Below are positions 42,956-52,807 of a DNA stretch of 64,000 nucleotides, piece after piece. A program made the position numbers and the translations under genes. The notes under the pieces were generated by a model that ran no database searches, was not told where the DNA came from, and worked only from the letters and a program-made list of their open reading frames with translations. Source of the DNA: Fodinibius salipaludis (GTDB taxonomy: Bacteria > Bacteroidota > Rhodothermia > Balneolales > Balneolaceae); assembly GCF_002287075.1 (NCBI RefSeq), contig NZ_NSKE01000002.1, positions 248,001-312,000 on the forward strand, in the 5' to 3' direction. Numbering within the stretch: position 1 is the stretch's first letter; the number at the start of each line of letters is the position of its first letter.

Positions 42956-43528
42956 TTAGGCTTTGATAGCGTTCCAAGCCATCTGAAATGCCTCTTGTCT
43001 CAATTCTTCGGATAAATGATGCTCCTCACGCTCTTCAACAGCTACAAAAAAGGAAAGCGGATACACAGCATTTGCATATAATAGGTAGGGCGAAGCCTGA
43101 CGAATTATCCCCTCCTGCTGTCCGCGTTTCCAAAGATCAAGCAATGGTTGCAGGTGTTTTAGGGCTTTCTCCCTGATCTCCTCCGAAATGATAGGTGAGT
43201 TGTCGCAGCGAGAAAGAACATTGGCTTCCATTCGGTTGTTCATCTTGTATTCAACCATATTGTGCCAAACATGCTTGAAACCCTCTTTCACAGGCATATC
43301 TTTAGAATAACCCTGGAAAGCCGCATCTGTAAACGCCTCCTTAGTCTTCAAATACAAACTATCAACAAGATCCTGCTTGTTATCAAAATAGAGATAAATA
43401 GTACCGGGAGATACATCCGCCAGCTTGGCAATCTTTGACATCGGCGCATTATGAAATCCGTTATTACTCACCAAGCTGAGCGTAGCTTCCAATAAGGCTA
43501 TTCGCTTACTTTTTTCCTTATCCGCCAT
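42956..43528 (-). CDS. TetR/AcrR-family repressor
   Basis: Regulator of 190 residues when started at ATG 43528 (MADKEKSKRIALLEATLSLV); the longer frame to 43570 is unlikely. The HTH is MSKIAKLADVSPGTIYLYFDNKQDLV, a textbook TetR helix-turn-helix, followed by a helical ligand domain. A perfect palindrome 57-76 bases upstream of its start, between it and a divergent methyltransferase gene, is its probable operator, so it should control itself, the CurA-like reductase and DJ-1 genes, and perhaps the methyltransferase. Ligands are probably electrophiles or lipophilic compounds (inference from the operon). Confidence 0.92.
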   Translation of the reverse strand: MADKEKSKRIALLEATLSLVSNNGFHNAPMSKIAKLADVSPGTIYLYFDNKQDLVDSLYLKTKEAFTDAAFQGYSKDMPVKEGFKHVWHNMVEYKMNNRMEANVLSRCDNSPIISEEIREKALKHLQPLLDLWKRGQQEGIIRQASPYLLYANAVYPLSFFVAVEEREEHHLSEELRQEAFQMAWNAIKA

Positions 43529-43584
43529 AACAATGTAGATTTTTATATTTGGCTTTTCTTCCCATTCCATGTGCTACAACAAAT

Positions 43585-43604
43585 ATGAATGAACATTCAT
43601 TCAT
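43585..43604. promoter_or_regulatory. TetR-type operator palindrome
   Basis: ATGAATGA-ACAT-TCATTCAT is perfectly symmetrical, the ACAT centre being followed immediately by the second arm. The length and the TGAATGAA...TTCATTCA core are typical for TetR-family operators. It lies in the 152-base gap between the TetR gene and the divergent methyltransferase gene. Confidence 0.8.
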
Positions 43605-43680
43605 TGTAATATTTTGTTTGAACCCTTCTCCTTTTTGTATCAACTTTGAGCCAATTAAACCAAGTTTTTTTCTGTCTATT

Positions 43681-44340
43681 ATGAATGCACTCTCCTGCAT
43701 TTTGTGCAATAGCCCAAACGTTCAGCACTTTTATAAAGATACCTCTGAACACTATGCTTCGGATTATTTTCAGTGTCAAAACTGTCGGTTAATTTTTGCA
43801 TCTCCCAAAGATCGTCCTCAAAGGGACGAAGAATTCGCCCGCTATGAAACGCACGAAAATGATCCTGAGGACGAAGGTTATCGCAATTTCCTGAGACAGC
43901 TATTTCATCCGTTAAACAATCTGCTTGAACCCGAAAGTACAGGACTGGATTTCGGATCAGGTCCGGGCCCTACCCTTAATCTCATGTTTGAAGAAGAGGG
44001 ACATACCATGCGTTTTTACGATTCTTTTTACGATGATGATCCCTCGGTTTTTGAAGAGACTTACGATTTTATTACGGCTACCGAAGTGGTGGAGCACCTT
44101 TTCCATCCCGACAAAGAATTAGAGCGGCTGTGGAATTGCCTGCGTCCCGGCGGTTATCTCGGCATTATGACAAAAGTCGCCGAAGATGATAAAGAATCCT
44201 TCGCCGACTGGCATTACCGGCTGGACCTAACCCACGTTACTTTTTATACCGAAGATACGTTTCGCTGGCTTGCCGATCATTGGAATGCTCAACTCTCTTT
44301 TCCTGCTGACCGGGTAATTATCTTCCAGAAAAAACAATAA
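43681..44340 (+). CDS. class I SAM-dependent methyltransferase with zinc-ribbon
   Basis: Enzyme of 219 residues when started at ATG 43681 (MNALSCILCNSPNV); the frame is open upstream but no plausible start precedes it. Two CxxC knuckles, CILC near residue 6 and CQNC near residue 32, form a zinc ribbon. The methyltransferase core has GLDFGSGPGPTLNLMFEE (SAM-binding motif I near residue 92), FITATEVVEHLFHPD and LWNCLRPGGYLGIMTKV. Such CxxC-plus-methyltransferase proteins act on varied small or sugar substrates. Divergent from the TetR operon, convergent with the serine hydrolase gene six bases downstream. Confidence 0.87.
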   Translation: MNALSCILCNSPNVQHFYKDTSEHYASDYFQCQNCRLIFASPKDRPQRDEEFARYETHENDPEDEGYRNFLRQLFHPLNNLLEPESTGLDFGSGPGPTLNLMFEEEGHTMRFYDSFYDDDPSVFEETYDFITATEVVEHLFHPDKELERLWNCLRPGGYLGIMTKVAEDDKESFADWHYRLDLTHVTFYTEDTFRWLADHWNAQLSFPADRVIIFQKKQ

Positions 44341-44346
44341 CCTCTA

Positions 44347-46335
44347 TCATTCTATCTTTTCAAAGAATACGTTTTTTGTGCGTCCGTTGGATGCATTAAA
44401 TCCGGTTATCTCATCCTGTTTATTGCGAATAAACGAGAGGTCTGTGACAGGAAATGCGCCTGAAAAGGAATCCTCATCACCGGGAGACAGAGTGATTTCA
44501 TCCAGATAATAATGCTGTAGCGCCAGACTGCTGTCTTCAAGTACGATCGTATAATTCGTTTCTATTTCCTCACTAAAATAACGGCCGGTATATTTTTCCA
44601 TCTCGTCCATGCTTGGGTCCCACTCAATACGCTTTGCAATATGATTTCCATTCTGATGGAGCGTGAGAGAATCGGCAGTTCCATCGTCATTCAGATGGAA
44701 CGTAACATCAGCATTAACCCCCTTCAGGCTAAAGGTAGAGTCGGAGGTAGCCGTTATATCTACTTCCGGCTGACCTGTCGCCTGGGTATAAAGCCGATCT
44801 CCGTCGCGATAGAATGAAAGCACAAAGCCCGGCTGAATAACCAGTTCGTATCGCCCTGTCAACGACTCAAAGTTTTCTGGGTCATAATTAAAGGATACAT
44901 CCTCCTGACCTGTCCCCTCCGTTTCTTTGGGGTCCATATATTGTTCAAAATAGACATCCGCAATTTTTTGCGCCATATCACTCTGGAAAGAGCTATTATT
45001 ACTTTGAGTTACAACTCCGGCATCGATCTCGGGGAAATACATCAGCATCGACCGGTGCGCCAGATCCGATCCGGCGTGATGAATATATTCGAGTCCCCTA
45101 TACTCCTGTACAAAAAGTCCCAGCCCATATTTGGTAGGCTGCCCGTTATTTAGCTTATAAGGGGTAGTCATTTCCCGGACGATATCTTCACTGCCAACTT
45201 CTGGCTCCTCCAGGTTTCGAATCCATTTAGCTAAATCCCCAAGCGTAGTATAGATACCGCCAGCCCCCATAGCCCCACCTAAATCTGACACTTCCCTGTA
45301 ATCTCCATCTTCGCTCATTGTATAACCCTGAGAACTTTCGGGTACTACCTGATTTCGGGTTTTCCGTACCAGTGTCTGATTCATTCCAAGGGGCTCAAAG
45401 ACCTGCTCCTGCATATACTCAGGAAAAGACATATCAGTAACCCGCTTAATCACCTTGGGAATCAATGCATATCCGGTATTATTGTAATTCCATTGGGCCC
45501 CGGGTTTGTTTTGCAGTTCAGGCTGACGTTGAATCACCTTGATGATCATTTCTCGATCCAAATCACTACTCAGGTCCCGCCCCGTCATTGCCAATGTATT
45601 TAAAAACTCACGGTAGCCACTGGTGTGCGTTAGTAAGTGGCGAAGAGTTACGGTGTATTCGAACTCGGGCAATTCAGGAATATAATCACGAACATCATCA
45701 TCCAGTGAAAGCTTATCCTGTTCGGCCAGTAGTAACAATCCAAAAGCCGTGAACTGCTTAGAAGTCGATCCGATATTGGTTCTGGTTTCAACATCAAAAG
45801 GAATATTATAACTGAGATCAGCCATCCCATAAGCCTCTGAAAAAATAACCTCTCCTTCCCGTATTACCATGGCTTCCGCTCCCGGAACATCATTCCCAGA
45901 ATATGCCATCATCAACTGATCGACCCGAGCATCAGGCTCAGATGCAATAGGCTCTACCGTCGACACTAAAAAGGAATAGTCTCCTTCTTCCTCTTTATAC
46001 GGTGCTACCTCAATCCGGTAAGTGCCGGATAGCTTCGTATCGAATTGAAAGAGCTCATGGCCTCGTGCCGGCCCATCAAAGGCAGCGACTTCCTCTCCCT
46101 TTGGATTATAGACTGTTACCACTACATCAACACTCTGCTGATCGGTCTTTCCGAACACAAATTGCCCTGAATCCAATTCAGTTGTATAAAAGTGTGAGCT
46201 ATGTTGAGCTAATGTATTGTTCACTTCTTCTCCTGCTGCAATAGGGATCTCTTTTTGATCTGTTTCCTGACCATAGACACTAACTGTCAGAACCAGCAAA
46301 AAACATAGCGATGAGATAAAACCTTTCATTGGCAT
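44347..46335 (-). CDS. beta-lactamase-family serine hydrolase with PPC-like N-domain
   Basis: Exported enzyme of 662 residues. Signal peptide MPMKGFISSLCFLLVLTVSVYG; residues 25-125 resemble a PPC/prepeptidase beta-sandwich (VVVTVYNPKGEEVAAFDG, YRIEVAPYKEEEGDYSFLV); residues 135-470 are a class C beta-lactamase/DD-peptidase-like domain with SxxK in NIGSTSKQFTAFGLLLLAE, YxN in WNYNNTGYALI and a final HHAGSDLAH in the place of KTG. Residues 490-662 add two DUF3471-like beta domains common in such hydrolases. Likely a periplasmic esterase or peptidase; resistance to antibiotics is not implied. Single gene, promoter in the 125 bases before it. Confidence 0.88.
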   Translation of the reverse strand: MPMKGFISSLCFLLVLTVSVYGQETDQKEIPIAAGEEVNNTLAQHSSHFYTTELDSGQFVFGKTDQQSVDVVVTVYNPKGEEVAAFDGPARGHELFQFDTKLSGTYRIEVAPYKEEEGDYSFLVSTVEPIASEPDARVDQLMMAYSGNDVPGAEAMVIREGEVIFSEAYGMADLSYNIPFDVETRTNIGSTSKQFTAFGLLLLAEQDKLSLDDDVRDYIPELPEFEYTVTLRHLLTHTSGYREFLNTLAMTGRDLSSDLDREMIIKVIQRQPELQNKPGAQWNYNNTGYALIPKVIKRVTDMSFPEYMQEQVFEPLGMNQTLVRKTRNQVVPESSQGYTMSEDGDYREVSDLGGAMGAGGIYTTLGDLAKWIRNLEEPEVGSEDIVREMTTPYKLNNGQPTKYGLGLFVQEYRGLEYIHHAGSDLAHRSMLMYFPEIDAGVVTQSNNSSFQSDMAQKIADVYFEQYMDPKETEGTGQEDVSFNYDPENFESLTGRYELVIQPGFVLSFYRDGDRLYTQATGQPEVDITATSDSTFSLKGVNADVTFHLNDDGTADSLTLHQNGNHIAKRIEWDPSMDEMEKYTGRYFSEEIETNYTIVLEDSSLALQHYYLDEITLSPGDEDSFSGAFPVTDLSFIRNKQDEITGFNASNGRTKNVFFEKIE

Positions 46336-46460
46336 AATCCTTTATTGGAGTTTAACTGAATAGAATACTCTTTAATCTTTTCCCTTATATGTTTTTACGC
46401 TTCCAACTCTTTGGTGTTACAGTACGTAAAATCCCAACTCATTAAATGATCTCTTAATAA

Positions 46461-46928
46461 TTAAATATGTATTAAGAAATAATACCCCATTACTCCGCTG
46501 GCAATAACTTTCATCAGTGTATTTACCAGTAATCCAGCAAATGATCCAATTGCCGATTTAAAGGCGCGATCGGATGTTTTACCTCCAACAAGCTCTCCCA
46601 GAAAAGCTCCGACTAATGGTCCAAGAATAATCCCAATCGGGGCAAAGAATAATCCTAAAAACATCCCTGCAATGCTACCCCATACTCCATAGGCAGACCC
46701 GCCAAACTTTTTAGTGCCATAAGCGGGAATTACATTATCTAATACCATTATTGATGCAACGATCAGTGCCCAGACTATCATAAAGGTTGTCGAAAAGGGT
46801 TGGGATGTTAATTGCAAAATCAGCAATCCACAATAGGTTACCGGAGTACCGGGCAGAATGGGTAAAAATGAACCTATTAATCCCGCAATCACAAATAATG
46901 CTGCTATTACTATAAAAACTGTTTCCAT
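46461..46928 (-). CDS. DUF456 membrane protein
   Basis: Small hydrophobic protein of 155 residues with the DUF456 pattern: FVIAGLIGSFLPILPGTPVTYCGLLIL at the N-terminus, NVIPAYGTKKFGGSAYGVWGSIAG in the middle (the KKFGGSKxGxxG signature), then GLFFAPIGIILGPLVGAFLGELVGG and a last helix. Four transmembrane segments. Glycine-zipper-like GxxxG repeats suggest tight helix packing. Function unknown across the family. It stands alone between two unrelated minus-strand genes. Confidence 0.9.
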   Translation of the reverse strand: METVFIVIAALFVIAGLIGSFLPILPGTPVTYCGLLILQLTSQPFSTTFMIVWALIVASIMVLDNVIPAYGTKKFGGSAYGVWGSIAGMFLGLFFAPIGIILGPLVGAFLGELVGGKTSDRAFKSAIGSFAGLLVNTLMKVIASGVMGYYFLIHI

Positions 46929-47066
46929 GCTCTAACGATTTTGTGAATGATGAACACTCTATCATACGTAAATTATGTTTTTTAGATACACGGGATAATT
47001 TGGTCATTAAAATCGAGAATCAGGAAAATACAGACCAGTCTTTGATCCCTAACTTGCTATCTTGGC

Positions 47067-48476
47067 CTACCTTTTGACTACTTTTTCCAACAACGAAGTT
47101 GATTCATCATCGTTTATTATTGGCTCTCCCTCAACAATAACCGTATGAATATCTTCCGTATTTTCGATGTCATCCAGTGGATTACCGTTAAGCAAAAGTA
47201 GGTCGGCCACATAATTTGGTCGGACTTTTCCATATTCATCAGAAACTCCAAAAAATTCAGGACCATTAATCACAGAGGTTTGCAGGGCCTCCAAGGGGGT
47301 AAGTCCTGCAGTCTCTAATTCCTGTAATTCTTTGTGAAGTGAAATTCCGGGATACACAAATGAATTATACGGTCCGCTATCAGATCCCGCCAAAATATTA
47401 ACACCGGCATTATGGATATCAGGAATCATATCCACAAATAGTTTCCTTAAATTTCGGCGGCGTTGTGTTGCTTCTTGACTCTGGCTTTTAGCAGCCTGCA
47501 ATCTCCCTTGATACGTTTCTTTTATGCCTTCACCAATATAATCTAAATATTTATCTCCGCTGTGATCCTCTTCATTTAGCTGTGCCAGTACCTTTCCGAT
47601 ATGCAGCGTAGGAACTACTGCAGTGCCGGACCCGGCCATTTGCTCATACGTTTTTTGTGCCGTTTGTTCATCATATGTTTCAATAACTTCCGTCAGCGCA
47701 GCCCAAAAACCATACTCCCCTTGGCGAACGGCCTCAGTTATCTTTTCTTCTTGGGATGAAGAACCCTTTAGTACATAATACATATGCTCAGTTGCATCAA
47801 GCCCGGCTTCCACAGCCTCATTGAAATCAACGGTAAACGGCATGTGTCCGGTAACCTTCAAGCCCCGTTTCTCAGCTTCTTTGACAGCAGCCAGGTAAAC
47901 ATCCGCAGGAATCGTACTATCATACAGTTTCACATAGTCAACCTTTAACGACTCCAACGAATCAAAAGCAGCGGATACCTGATCCACAGAAGTTAACTCA
48001 ATTGAACCTGCCCAGGAAGGATCAGAACCATCAAGCTTGGGACCTGAAGTGAAAATTTGGGGTCCCAAAAGCTCTCCATTTTCAATTTGTTTCTCCCATT
48101 CCAGAATAGCAGGGGTAATATCTCCTCCGGCATCACGAACAGTTGTTACTCCATTGGCAATAAAAAGATCGAGCAAATTTTTATTCTCGGTAATCAGTGA
48201 ATCCCCACCCCGGAAATGTACGTGCATGTCCCACAATCCCGGAATTACATATTTACCGGATCCATCGATTATATTCTCCCCATCGATGGCATTATCGCTA
48301 TTATGAATTTCGGCAATTTTACCATCCCTAATTTCGATTGTCTTGCCCTCGGCTATTTCACCTGTTTCTACATCAATAATATTTGTATCAGTAATTACTA
48401 CTTCAGCTGGATTTTGAGTAGTGCATGAAATAGCGAGATAGGATATAATCAGAAATAAACTTATTCGGGAAATCAT
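47067..48476 (-). CDS. amidohydrolase-family lipoprotein
   Basis: Exported lipoprotein of 469 residues: leader MISRISLFLIISYLAISC with lipobox AISC. The composite-domain amidohydrolase fold follows: DGSGKYVIPGLWDMHVHFRGG with the HxH metal pair near residue 85, VRDAGGD, DYVKLYD (the bridging-lysine position), GLKVTGHMPF with the next histidine, GLDATEHMYY, and ILAGSDSGPYNSF with the metal aspartate. Family members in Bacteroidota are annotated imidazolonepropionase-like or prolidase-like; here extracytoplasmic location argues for a peptide or dipeptide substrate. Distinct from hutI in sequence and location. Confidence 0.9.
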   Translation of the reverse strand: MISRISLFLIISYLAISCTTQNPAEVVITDTNIIDVETGEIAEGKTIEIRDGKIAEIHNSDNAIDGENIIDGSGKYVIPGLWDMHVHFRGGDSLITENKNLLDLFIANGVTTVRDAGGDITPAILEWEKQIENGELLGPQIFTSGPKLDGSDPSWAGSIELTSVDQVSAAFDSLESLKVDYVKLYDSTIPADVYLAAVKEAEKRGLKVTGHMPFTVDFNEAVEAGLDATEHMYYVLKGSSSQEEKITEAVRQGEYGFWAALTEVIETYDEQTAQKTYEQMAGSGTAVVPTLHIGKVLAQLNEEDHSGDKYLDYIGEGIKETYQGRLQAAKSQSQEATQRRRNLRKLFVDMIPDIHNAGVNILAGSDSGPYNSFVYPGISLHKELQELETAGLTPLEALQTSVINGPEFFGVSDEYGKVRPNYVADLLLLNGNPLDDIENTEDIHTVIVEGEPIINDDESTSLLEKVVKR

Positions 48477-48760
48477 AGTTATAAGGTAATAGTTGTGGAT
48501 TAAAAGCTTCTGTAAGACGAGTCGTAATTCCGACTATTTCTATAGTCTGAAATTTAATTTACTCAGAACAATTGTAACCAAGATATCAAGTAATTAGTTA
48601 CTACCACATTCACCCATCAACTTGTAGTATATAATATTATACAACTACGAATCTCATCTACAAAATAAACCGAGATATTACTATCTGCGTTTTTTAAAAT
48701 CCTTTTTATGATACTTTCGATAAAATATTCACAAGGAATTTATCACATAGAGAGAACATA

Positions 48761-49093
48761 ATGGATAAAAATAATGCATTGATATTTTTAGATGAGCAAA
48801 CAGATTTTACGGGGGAAATCAAAGCATCAGATATAATTCTATATGGCAAAATAAGTGGTACCATTTGGGCAGAAGACTCAATTCGTCTTAAATCGGGATC
48901 GTACATGGAGGGTGAGGTTTATACAAAGGATTTTTTCCCTGAAAAAGGCGCTGTTTATAATGGGAAACTGCATATAATTAAGTCAGAATCCCAAAATGAT
49001 ACCACTAAAAAAAGTCAACCCAAACAATCGGGATTAAACTTCCGTACCGGACTGCAAAAAATATTTTCCATACTAAGCAGTTGGGCTCTTTAG
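48761..49093 (+). CDS. bactofilin-like polymer-forming protein
   Basis: 110-residue protein with a short bactofilin core: DFTGEIKASDIILYGKISGTIWAEDSIRLKSGSYMEGEVYTKDFFPEKGAVYNGKLHI, in which G-x-I/V steps every 18-20 residues mark turns of a right-handed beta-helix. A disordered Lys/Ser/Gln segment and an amphipathic C-terminal stretch (TGLQKIFSILSSWAL) follow, which may bind membrane. Classical bactofilins have about twice as many rungs. The usual M23 peptidase neighbour is absent. A cytoskeletal or scaffold role is inferred from the fold only. Confidence 0.75.
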   Translation: MDKNNALIFLDEQTDFTGEIKASDIILYGKISGTIWAEDSIRLKSGSYMEGEVYTKDFFPEKGAVYNGKLHIIKSESQNDTTKKSQPKQSGLNFRTGLQKIFSILSSWAL

Positions 49094-49133
49094 AAACAGT
49101 GGTATCTTCAGGATAACTATCCGTATTTGACGA

Positions 49134-50810
49134 TTATTCTACCATAGGTAGATCAACGCCGCGTTCCTTAGCTGTTCTAACAGCTTCATCATAACCGGCA
49201 TCAGCGTGGCGCATTACTCCGCTCCCGGGATCGTTGGTCAGCACACGTTCGAGTCGTTCATCCGCCATTTCCGTACCGTCGGCTACGCAAACCATACCCG
49301 CATGAATAGAATAGCCGATTCCTACGCCACCGCCGTGATGTAGTGAAACCCAACTGGCTCCACTTGCCGTATTGAGCATTGCATTCAACAGCGGCCAGTC
49401 GGCTATGGCATCCGATCCATCCTTCATGTCTTCTGTTTCGCGGTTTGGCGATGCCACTGAGCCCGTATCTAAGTGGTCGCGTCCAATAACCAAAGGAGCA
49501 TCCACTTTTCCCTTCTTAACCAGCCAGTTAAACTTGGCACCCATCTCGGCACGTTCGCCATATTCCAACCAGCAGATGCGCGACGGCAATCCTTGAAATT
49601 GCACCTGATCCTGCGCCTTTCGTATCCAGCGGTTGAGCGATTCTTTTTCCGGAAACGTATCCAGCACAGCTTGATCGGTCTTGTAAATATCATTGGGATT
49701 CCCCGATAGTGCTGCCCAACGAAATGGCCCCGATCCTTTGCAAAACAGTGGACGCACGAAAGCGGGTACAAATCCGGGGAAGTTAAATGCCTCTTCCATA
49801 CCACGATGGTCGGCTACTTGTCCGCGGATATTATTTCCATAGTCAAACGTAACGGCCCCCTTCTCCTGCATCTTCAACATCGTCTCTACGTGTGTCACCA
49901 TCGAATCCAGCGCAGCATCCTGGTACATCTCGGGATTCAGCTCCCGCTCTTCGGCCGCTTCTTCAACCGACATTCCGGCCGGAATATAGCCGAGTTGCAG
50001 ATCATGGGCGGAAGTTTGATCGGTCAACACATCAGGAATAACATCCTTCTCCAGCATCTTCGGCAGCACTTCGGCCACATTACCGAGCAATCCAATCGAA
50101 AGGGCTTCTCCTTTTTCTTTGGCATCCAGTGCTTTTTCTATTGCCTCATCCAGATTGGTACATTTAATATCACAGTAACCGGTTTCCACGCGACGATCGA
50201 TACGGCCTTCATCCACTTCGATTCCGATAAACGAAGCCCCATTCATCGTAGCCGCCAGCGGTTGTGCGCCGCCCATGCCTCCGAGTCCGGCAGTTACAAC
50301 TAATTGCCCCTGCAACGTACCCTCAAATTTTTGGCGGGCACATTCAGCAAAGGTTTCATATGTACCTTGCAGGATGCCCTGAGTGCCGATATAAATCCAC
50401 GAACCGGCGGTCATTTGTCCATACATGGTGAGCCCCATCTTGTCGAGACGACGAAATTCATCCCAATTAGCCCACTTTGGTACCAAGTGCGCGTTGGCAA
50501 TAAGTACCCGAGGTGCTTCCTCATAGGTCCGAAAAACGCCCACCGGCTTACCGCTTTGTACCAAAAGCGTCTCATCATTCTCAAGTCGTTTCAGCGTTTC
50601 AACAATTTTATGATAGCTCTCCCAGTTGCGTGCAGCTTTGCCACCACCGCCGTATACAATCAGCTCGTCCGGCTTTTCAGCTACCTCCGGGTCGAGATTA
50701 TTCATCAACATGCGCAGAGCGGCCTCCTGATGCCAGCCCTTGCATTGTAAATCTGTTCCTGTTGGTGCCTTTATATTTTGAACAACGCCTTTTTCTGTAC
50801 TCATCACCAC
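49134..50810 (-). CDS. hutU: urocanate hydratase
   Basis: NAD-dependent second enzyme of histidine degradation, urocanate to imidazolonepropionate. The 558-residue sequence shows [23 protein letters not shown] at the N-terminus, [33 protein letters not shown] (NAD-binding region), [14 protein letters not shown] (with Ser-Ala-His), [13 protein letters not shown], and [15 protein letters not shown] near the end. Two in-frame ATGs (50810, 50804) are possible. Separate from the other hut genes but on the same strand as all of them. Confidence 0.96.
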   Translation of the reverse strand: MVMSTEKGVVQNIKAPTGTDLQCKGWHQEAALRMLMNNLDPEVAEKPDELIVYGGGGKAARNWESYHKIVETLKRLENDETLLVQSGKPVGVFRTYEEAPRVLIANAHLVPKWANWDEFRRLDKMGLTMYGQMTAGSWIYIGTQGILQGTYETFAECARQKFEGTLQGQLVVTAGLGGMGGAQPLAATMNGASFIGIEVDEGRIDRRVETGYCDIKCTNLDEAIEKALDAKEKGEALSIGLLGNVAEVLPKMLEKDVIPDVLTDQTSAHDLQLGYIPAGMSVEEAAEERELNPEMYQDAALDSMVTHVETMLKMQEKGAVTFDYGNNIRGQVADHRGMEEAFNFPGFVPAFVRPLFCKGSGPFRWAALSGNPNDIYKTDQAVLDTFPEKESLNRWIRKAQDQVQFQGLPSRICWLEYGERAEMGAKFNWLVKKGKVDAPLVIGRDHLDTGSVASPNRETEDMKDGSDAIADWPLLNAMLNTASGASWVSLHHGGGVGIGYSIHAGMVCVADGTEMADERLERVLTNDPGSGVMRHADAGYDEAVRTAKERGVDLPMVE

Positions 50811-51011
50811 TATTTTTACTTCGGATTTTGAGGAAATGTAATAAATTTAATGCGTATTGCGTACCCCCTGCCCCGCTTAACTGCTTTAGCAACAACCGTA
50901 GAATTAATACAGACACTTAAAAGTTGCTTCACTTTGTCGGTTTAATTATCATGCACGGCGTAAATCAGATGTATTATTGGGAATTGCAATTCTAAATAAA
51001 TACCAGTTTCA

Positions 51012-52706
51012 ATGGCAAACGAACAATCAGGGACGGTAGACGCCGCCCAACAAAATGACTTTTTCGGTCATCCGAGGGGGCTGTCAACGCTATTCTTCAC
51101 TGAACTTTGGGAGCGCTTCAGTTACTATGGAATGCGGGCATTGCTCGTTCTGTATATGACAGCTGAAACAATGACCGCAAATCCCGGCTTGGGCTTCAGT
51201 GTTGGTAAAGCTACAGCTATATACGGACTATATACTTTTTTCGTCTACGTACTTTCACTACCGGGCGGATGGGTCGCCGATAAACTTTGGGGACAACGAA
51301 AAGCAGTTTTTGTAGGTGGCGTTATTATTGCCGCCGGTCACTTTAGCATGGCTGTTCCATGGATTGAATTTTTCTACCTTGGTTTGGCACTCATCGTAAT
51401 TGGTACCGGATTACTTAAGCCCAACGTCAGTTCCATGGTTGGCGATCTTTACCCTGAAGGCGGTGCCCGACGTGATGCCGGATTCTCTATTTTCTATATG
51501 GGAATTAACTTTGGAGCTATTTTAGGACCCCTGCTTTGCGGTGTTCTTGGCGAAGGCTACAACTGGCACTGGGGATTTTCACTGGCCGGCTTCGGAATGG
51601 TGCTTGGACTTATCTCTTACAAATACGGGTATAAATTTTTAGGAAATGCCGGAAACCTAAAAACCGGGGAAAGTGAAGAGGTCCTTCAAGCGCGCAGTCG
51701 TAAGTTTTATGCTACCATCTCGGCAGTAGCTGCAGGTATTGTCGCTTTTACCTTCTTAATGAGTTCTGGTGTTATTAATATTACGCTACAAACACTTGCT
51801 GAATACCTTGGTGGTGCGGCCGTTGCAATTACCGTTATCTTTTTTGGATACATCATCTTCTTTGGTGGACACAACAAGGAAGAGCAAAAGAAACTGGGCG
51901 TCATCTTTTGGCTGTTTCTTCTTGCCGCCCTCTTCTGGAGTGGGTTTGAACAAGCCGGTTCTTCGCTAAATCTATTTGCTAAAGATCTTACTGATCGTGC
52001 CATTGGAGGTGTTGCTTGGCTTGGACCAACTACAGCAGGATTGATCACTTTATTAATCGCTATTCCGGTCTTTTATATGGTTTACCGCGTATATAAACGC
52101 GATGACTTATGGAACTTTGCAAAAGGCGTTGTTGCTGTTTCTTCGGTTGGAGTACTCATCTTTCTATGGTGGCTCATCCAGCGCATTGGCATCGGATGGG
52201 AAACGCCAGCCAGTACGCTACAGCTTATTAATCCCTTTTTCATTGTTGTATTTGCCCCCATTTTCGGATTTATGTGGACGTGGTTGGCCGCGCGTAATGC
52301 CAATCCGTCTATTCCCGTTAAGTTTGGGTTGGGATTGTTTGGTCTCGCAGCCGGATTTTTTGTCCTATCCTGGGGCGCGGCTAATGCCACCGAAGCCAAT
52401 CCGGTAAGTCCGGCCTGGCTCATCGTTACCTATTTTTTACATACAGCTGGTGAACTTTGTTTGTCTCCTGTAGGACTTTCATCCATGACCAAGTTGGCAC
52501 CCAAAACACGGGTCAGCCAAATGATGGGAATCTGGTTTGTGGCAGCTGCCGTAGGAAACCTCTTTGCAGGTCTTATGGCTGGTCAGCTTGAAGTTCTCTC
52601 TGAAACCAGCCTTTTCTGGTGGGTAGCAATGATTGTAGGCGGTGGTGGAGTCATTGCCTTAATTGCAAGTCCATTTGTACAAAAGCTCATGGGCGACGTA
52701 GAGTAA
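51012..52706 (+). CDS. POT-family proton-dependent di/tripeptide transporter
   Basis: Inner-membrane transporter of 564 residues with about 14 helices. The signature ELWERFSYYGMRALL (proton-coupling ExxERF) is near residue 30, and GTGLLKPNVSSMVGDLYPEG and FSIFYMGINFGAILGPLL (PTR2 motif FYxxINxG) follow. GELCLSPVGLSSMTKLAP late in the sequence is the second peptide-binding block. It imports di- and tripeptides with protons, supplying the amino acids used by the hut and proline pathways. Divergent from hutU across 201 bases, followed by a strong terminator. Confidence 0.95.
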   Translation: MANEQSGTVDAAQQNDFFGHPRGLSTLFFTELWERFSYYGMRALLVLYMTAETMTANPGLGFSVGKATAIYGLYTFFVYVLSLPGGWVADKLWGQRKAVFVGGVIIAAGHFSMAVPWIEFFYLGLALIVIGTGLLKPNVSSMVGDLYPEGGARRDAGFSIFYMGINFGAILGPLLCGVLGEGYNWHWGFSLAGFGMVLGLISYKYGYKFLGNAGNLKTGESEEVLQARSRKFYATISAVAAGIVAFTFLMSSGVINITLQTLAEYLGGAAVAITVIFFGYIIFFGGHNKEEQKKLGVIFWLFLLAALFWSGFEQAGSSLNLFAKDLTDRAIGGVAWLGPTTAGLITLLIAIPVFYMVYRVYKRDDLWNFAKGVVAVSSVGVLIFLWWLIQRIGIGWETPASTLQLINPFFIVVFAPIFGFMWTWLAARNANPSIPVKFGLGLFGLAAGFFVLSWGAANATEANPVSPAWLIVTYFLHTAGELCLSPVGLSSMTKLAPKTRVSQMMGIWFVAAAVGNLFAGLMAGQLEVLSETSLFWWVAMIVGGGGVIALIASPFVQKLMGDVE

Positions 52707-52728
52707 TACTCTAGAATCTTTTACCATA

Positions 52729-52765
52729 AATCCTGTCAAAGTGTACAGCTTTGACAGGATTTTTT
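52729..52765 (+). terminator. rho-independent terminator after peptide transporter
   Basis: AATCCTGTCAAAG (52729-52741) is fully complementary to CTTTGACAGGATT (52749-52761) and is followed by TTTTATTTG. Thirteen perfect base pairs with a seven-base loop. Confidence 0.93.
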
Positions 52766-52807
52766 ATTTGAATGATATAAGGCATAAAACCCTTTATATT
52801 TAACTCT

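Noticed and set aside
44347-46335. Antibiotic-resistance beta-lactamase
   Set aside because: PPC-like and DUF3471-like domains and the HHAGS motif in place of KTG point to an esterase or peptidase-type serine hydrolase.
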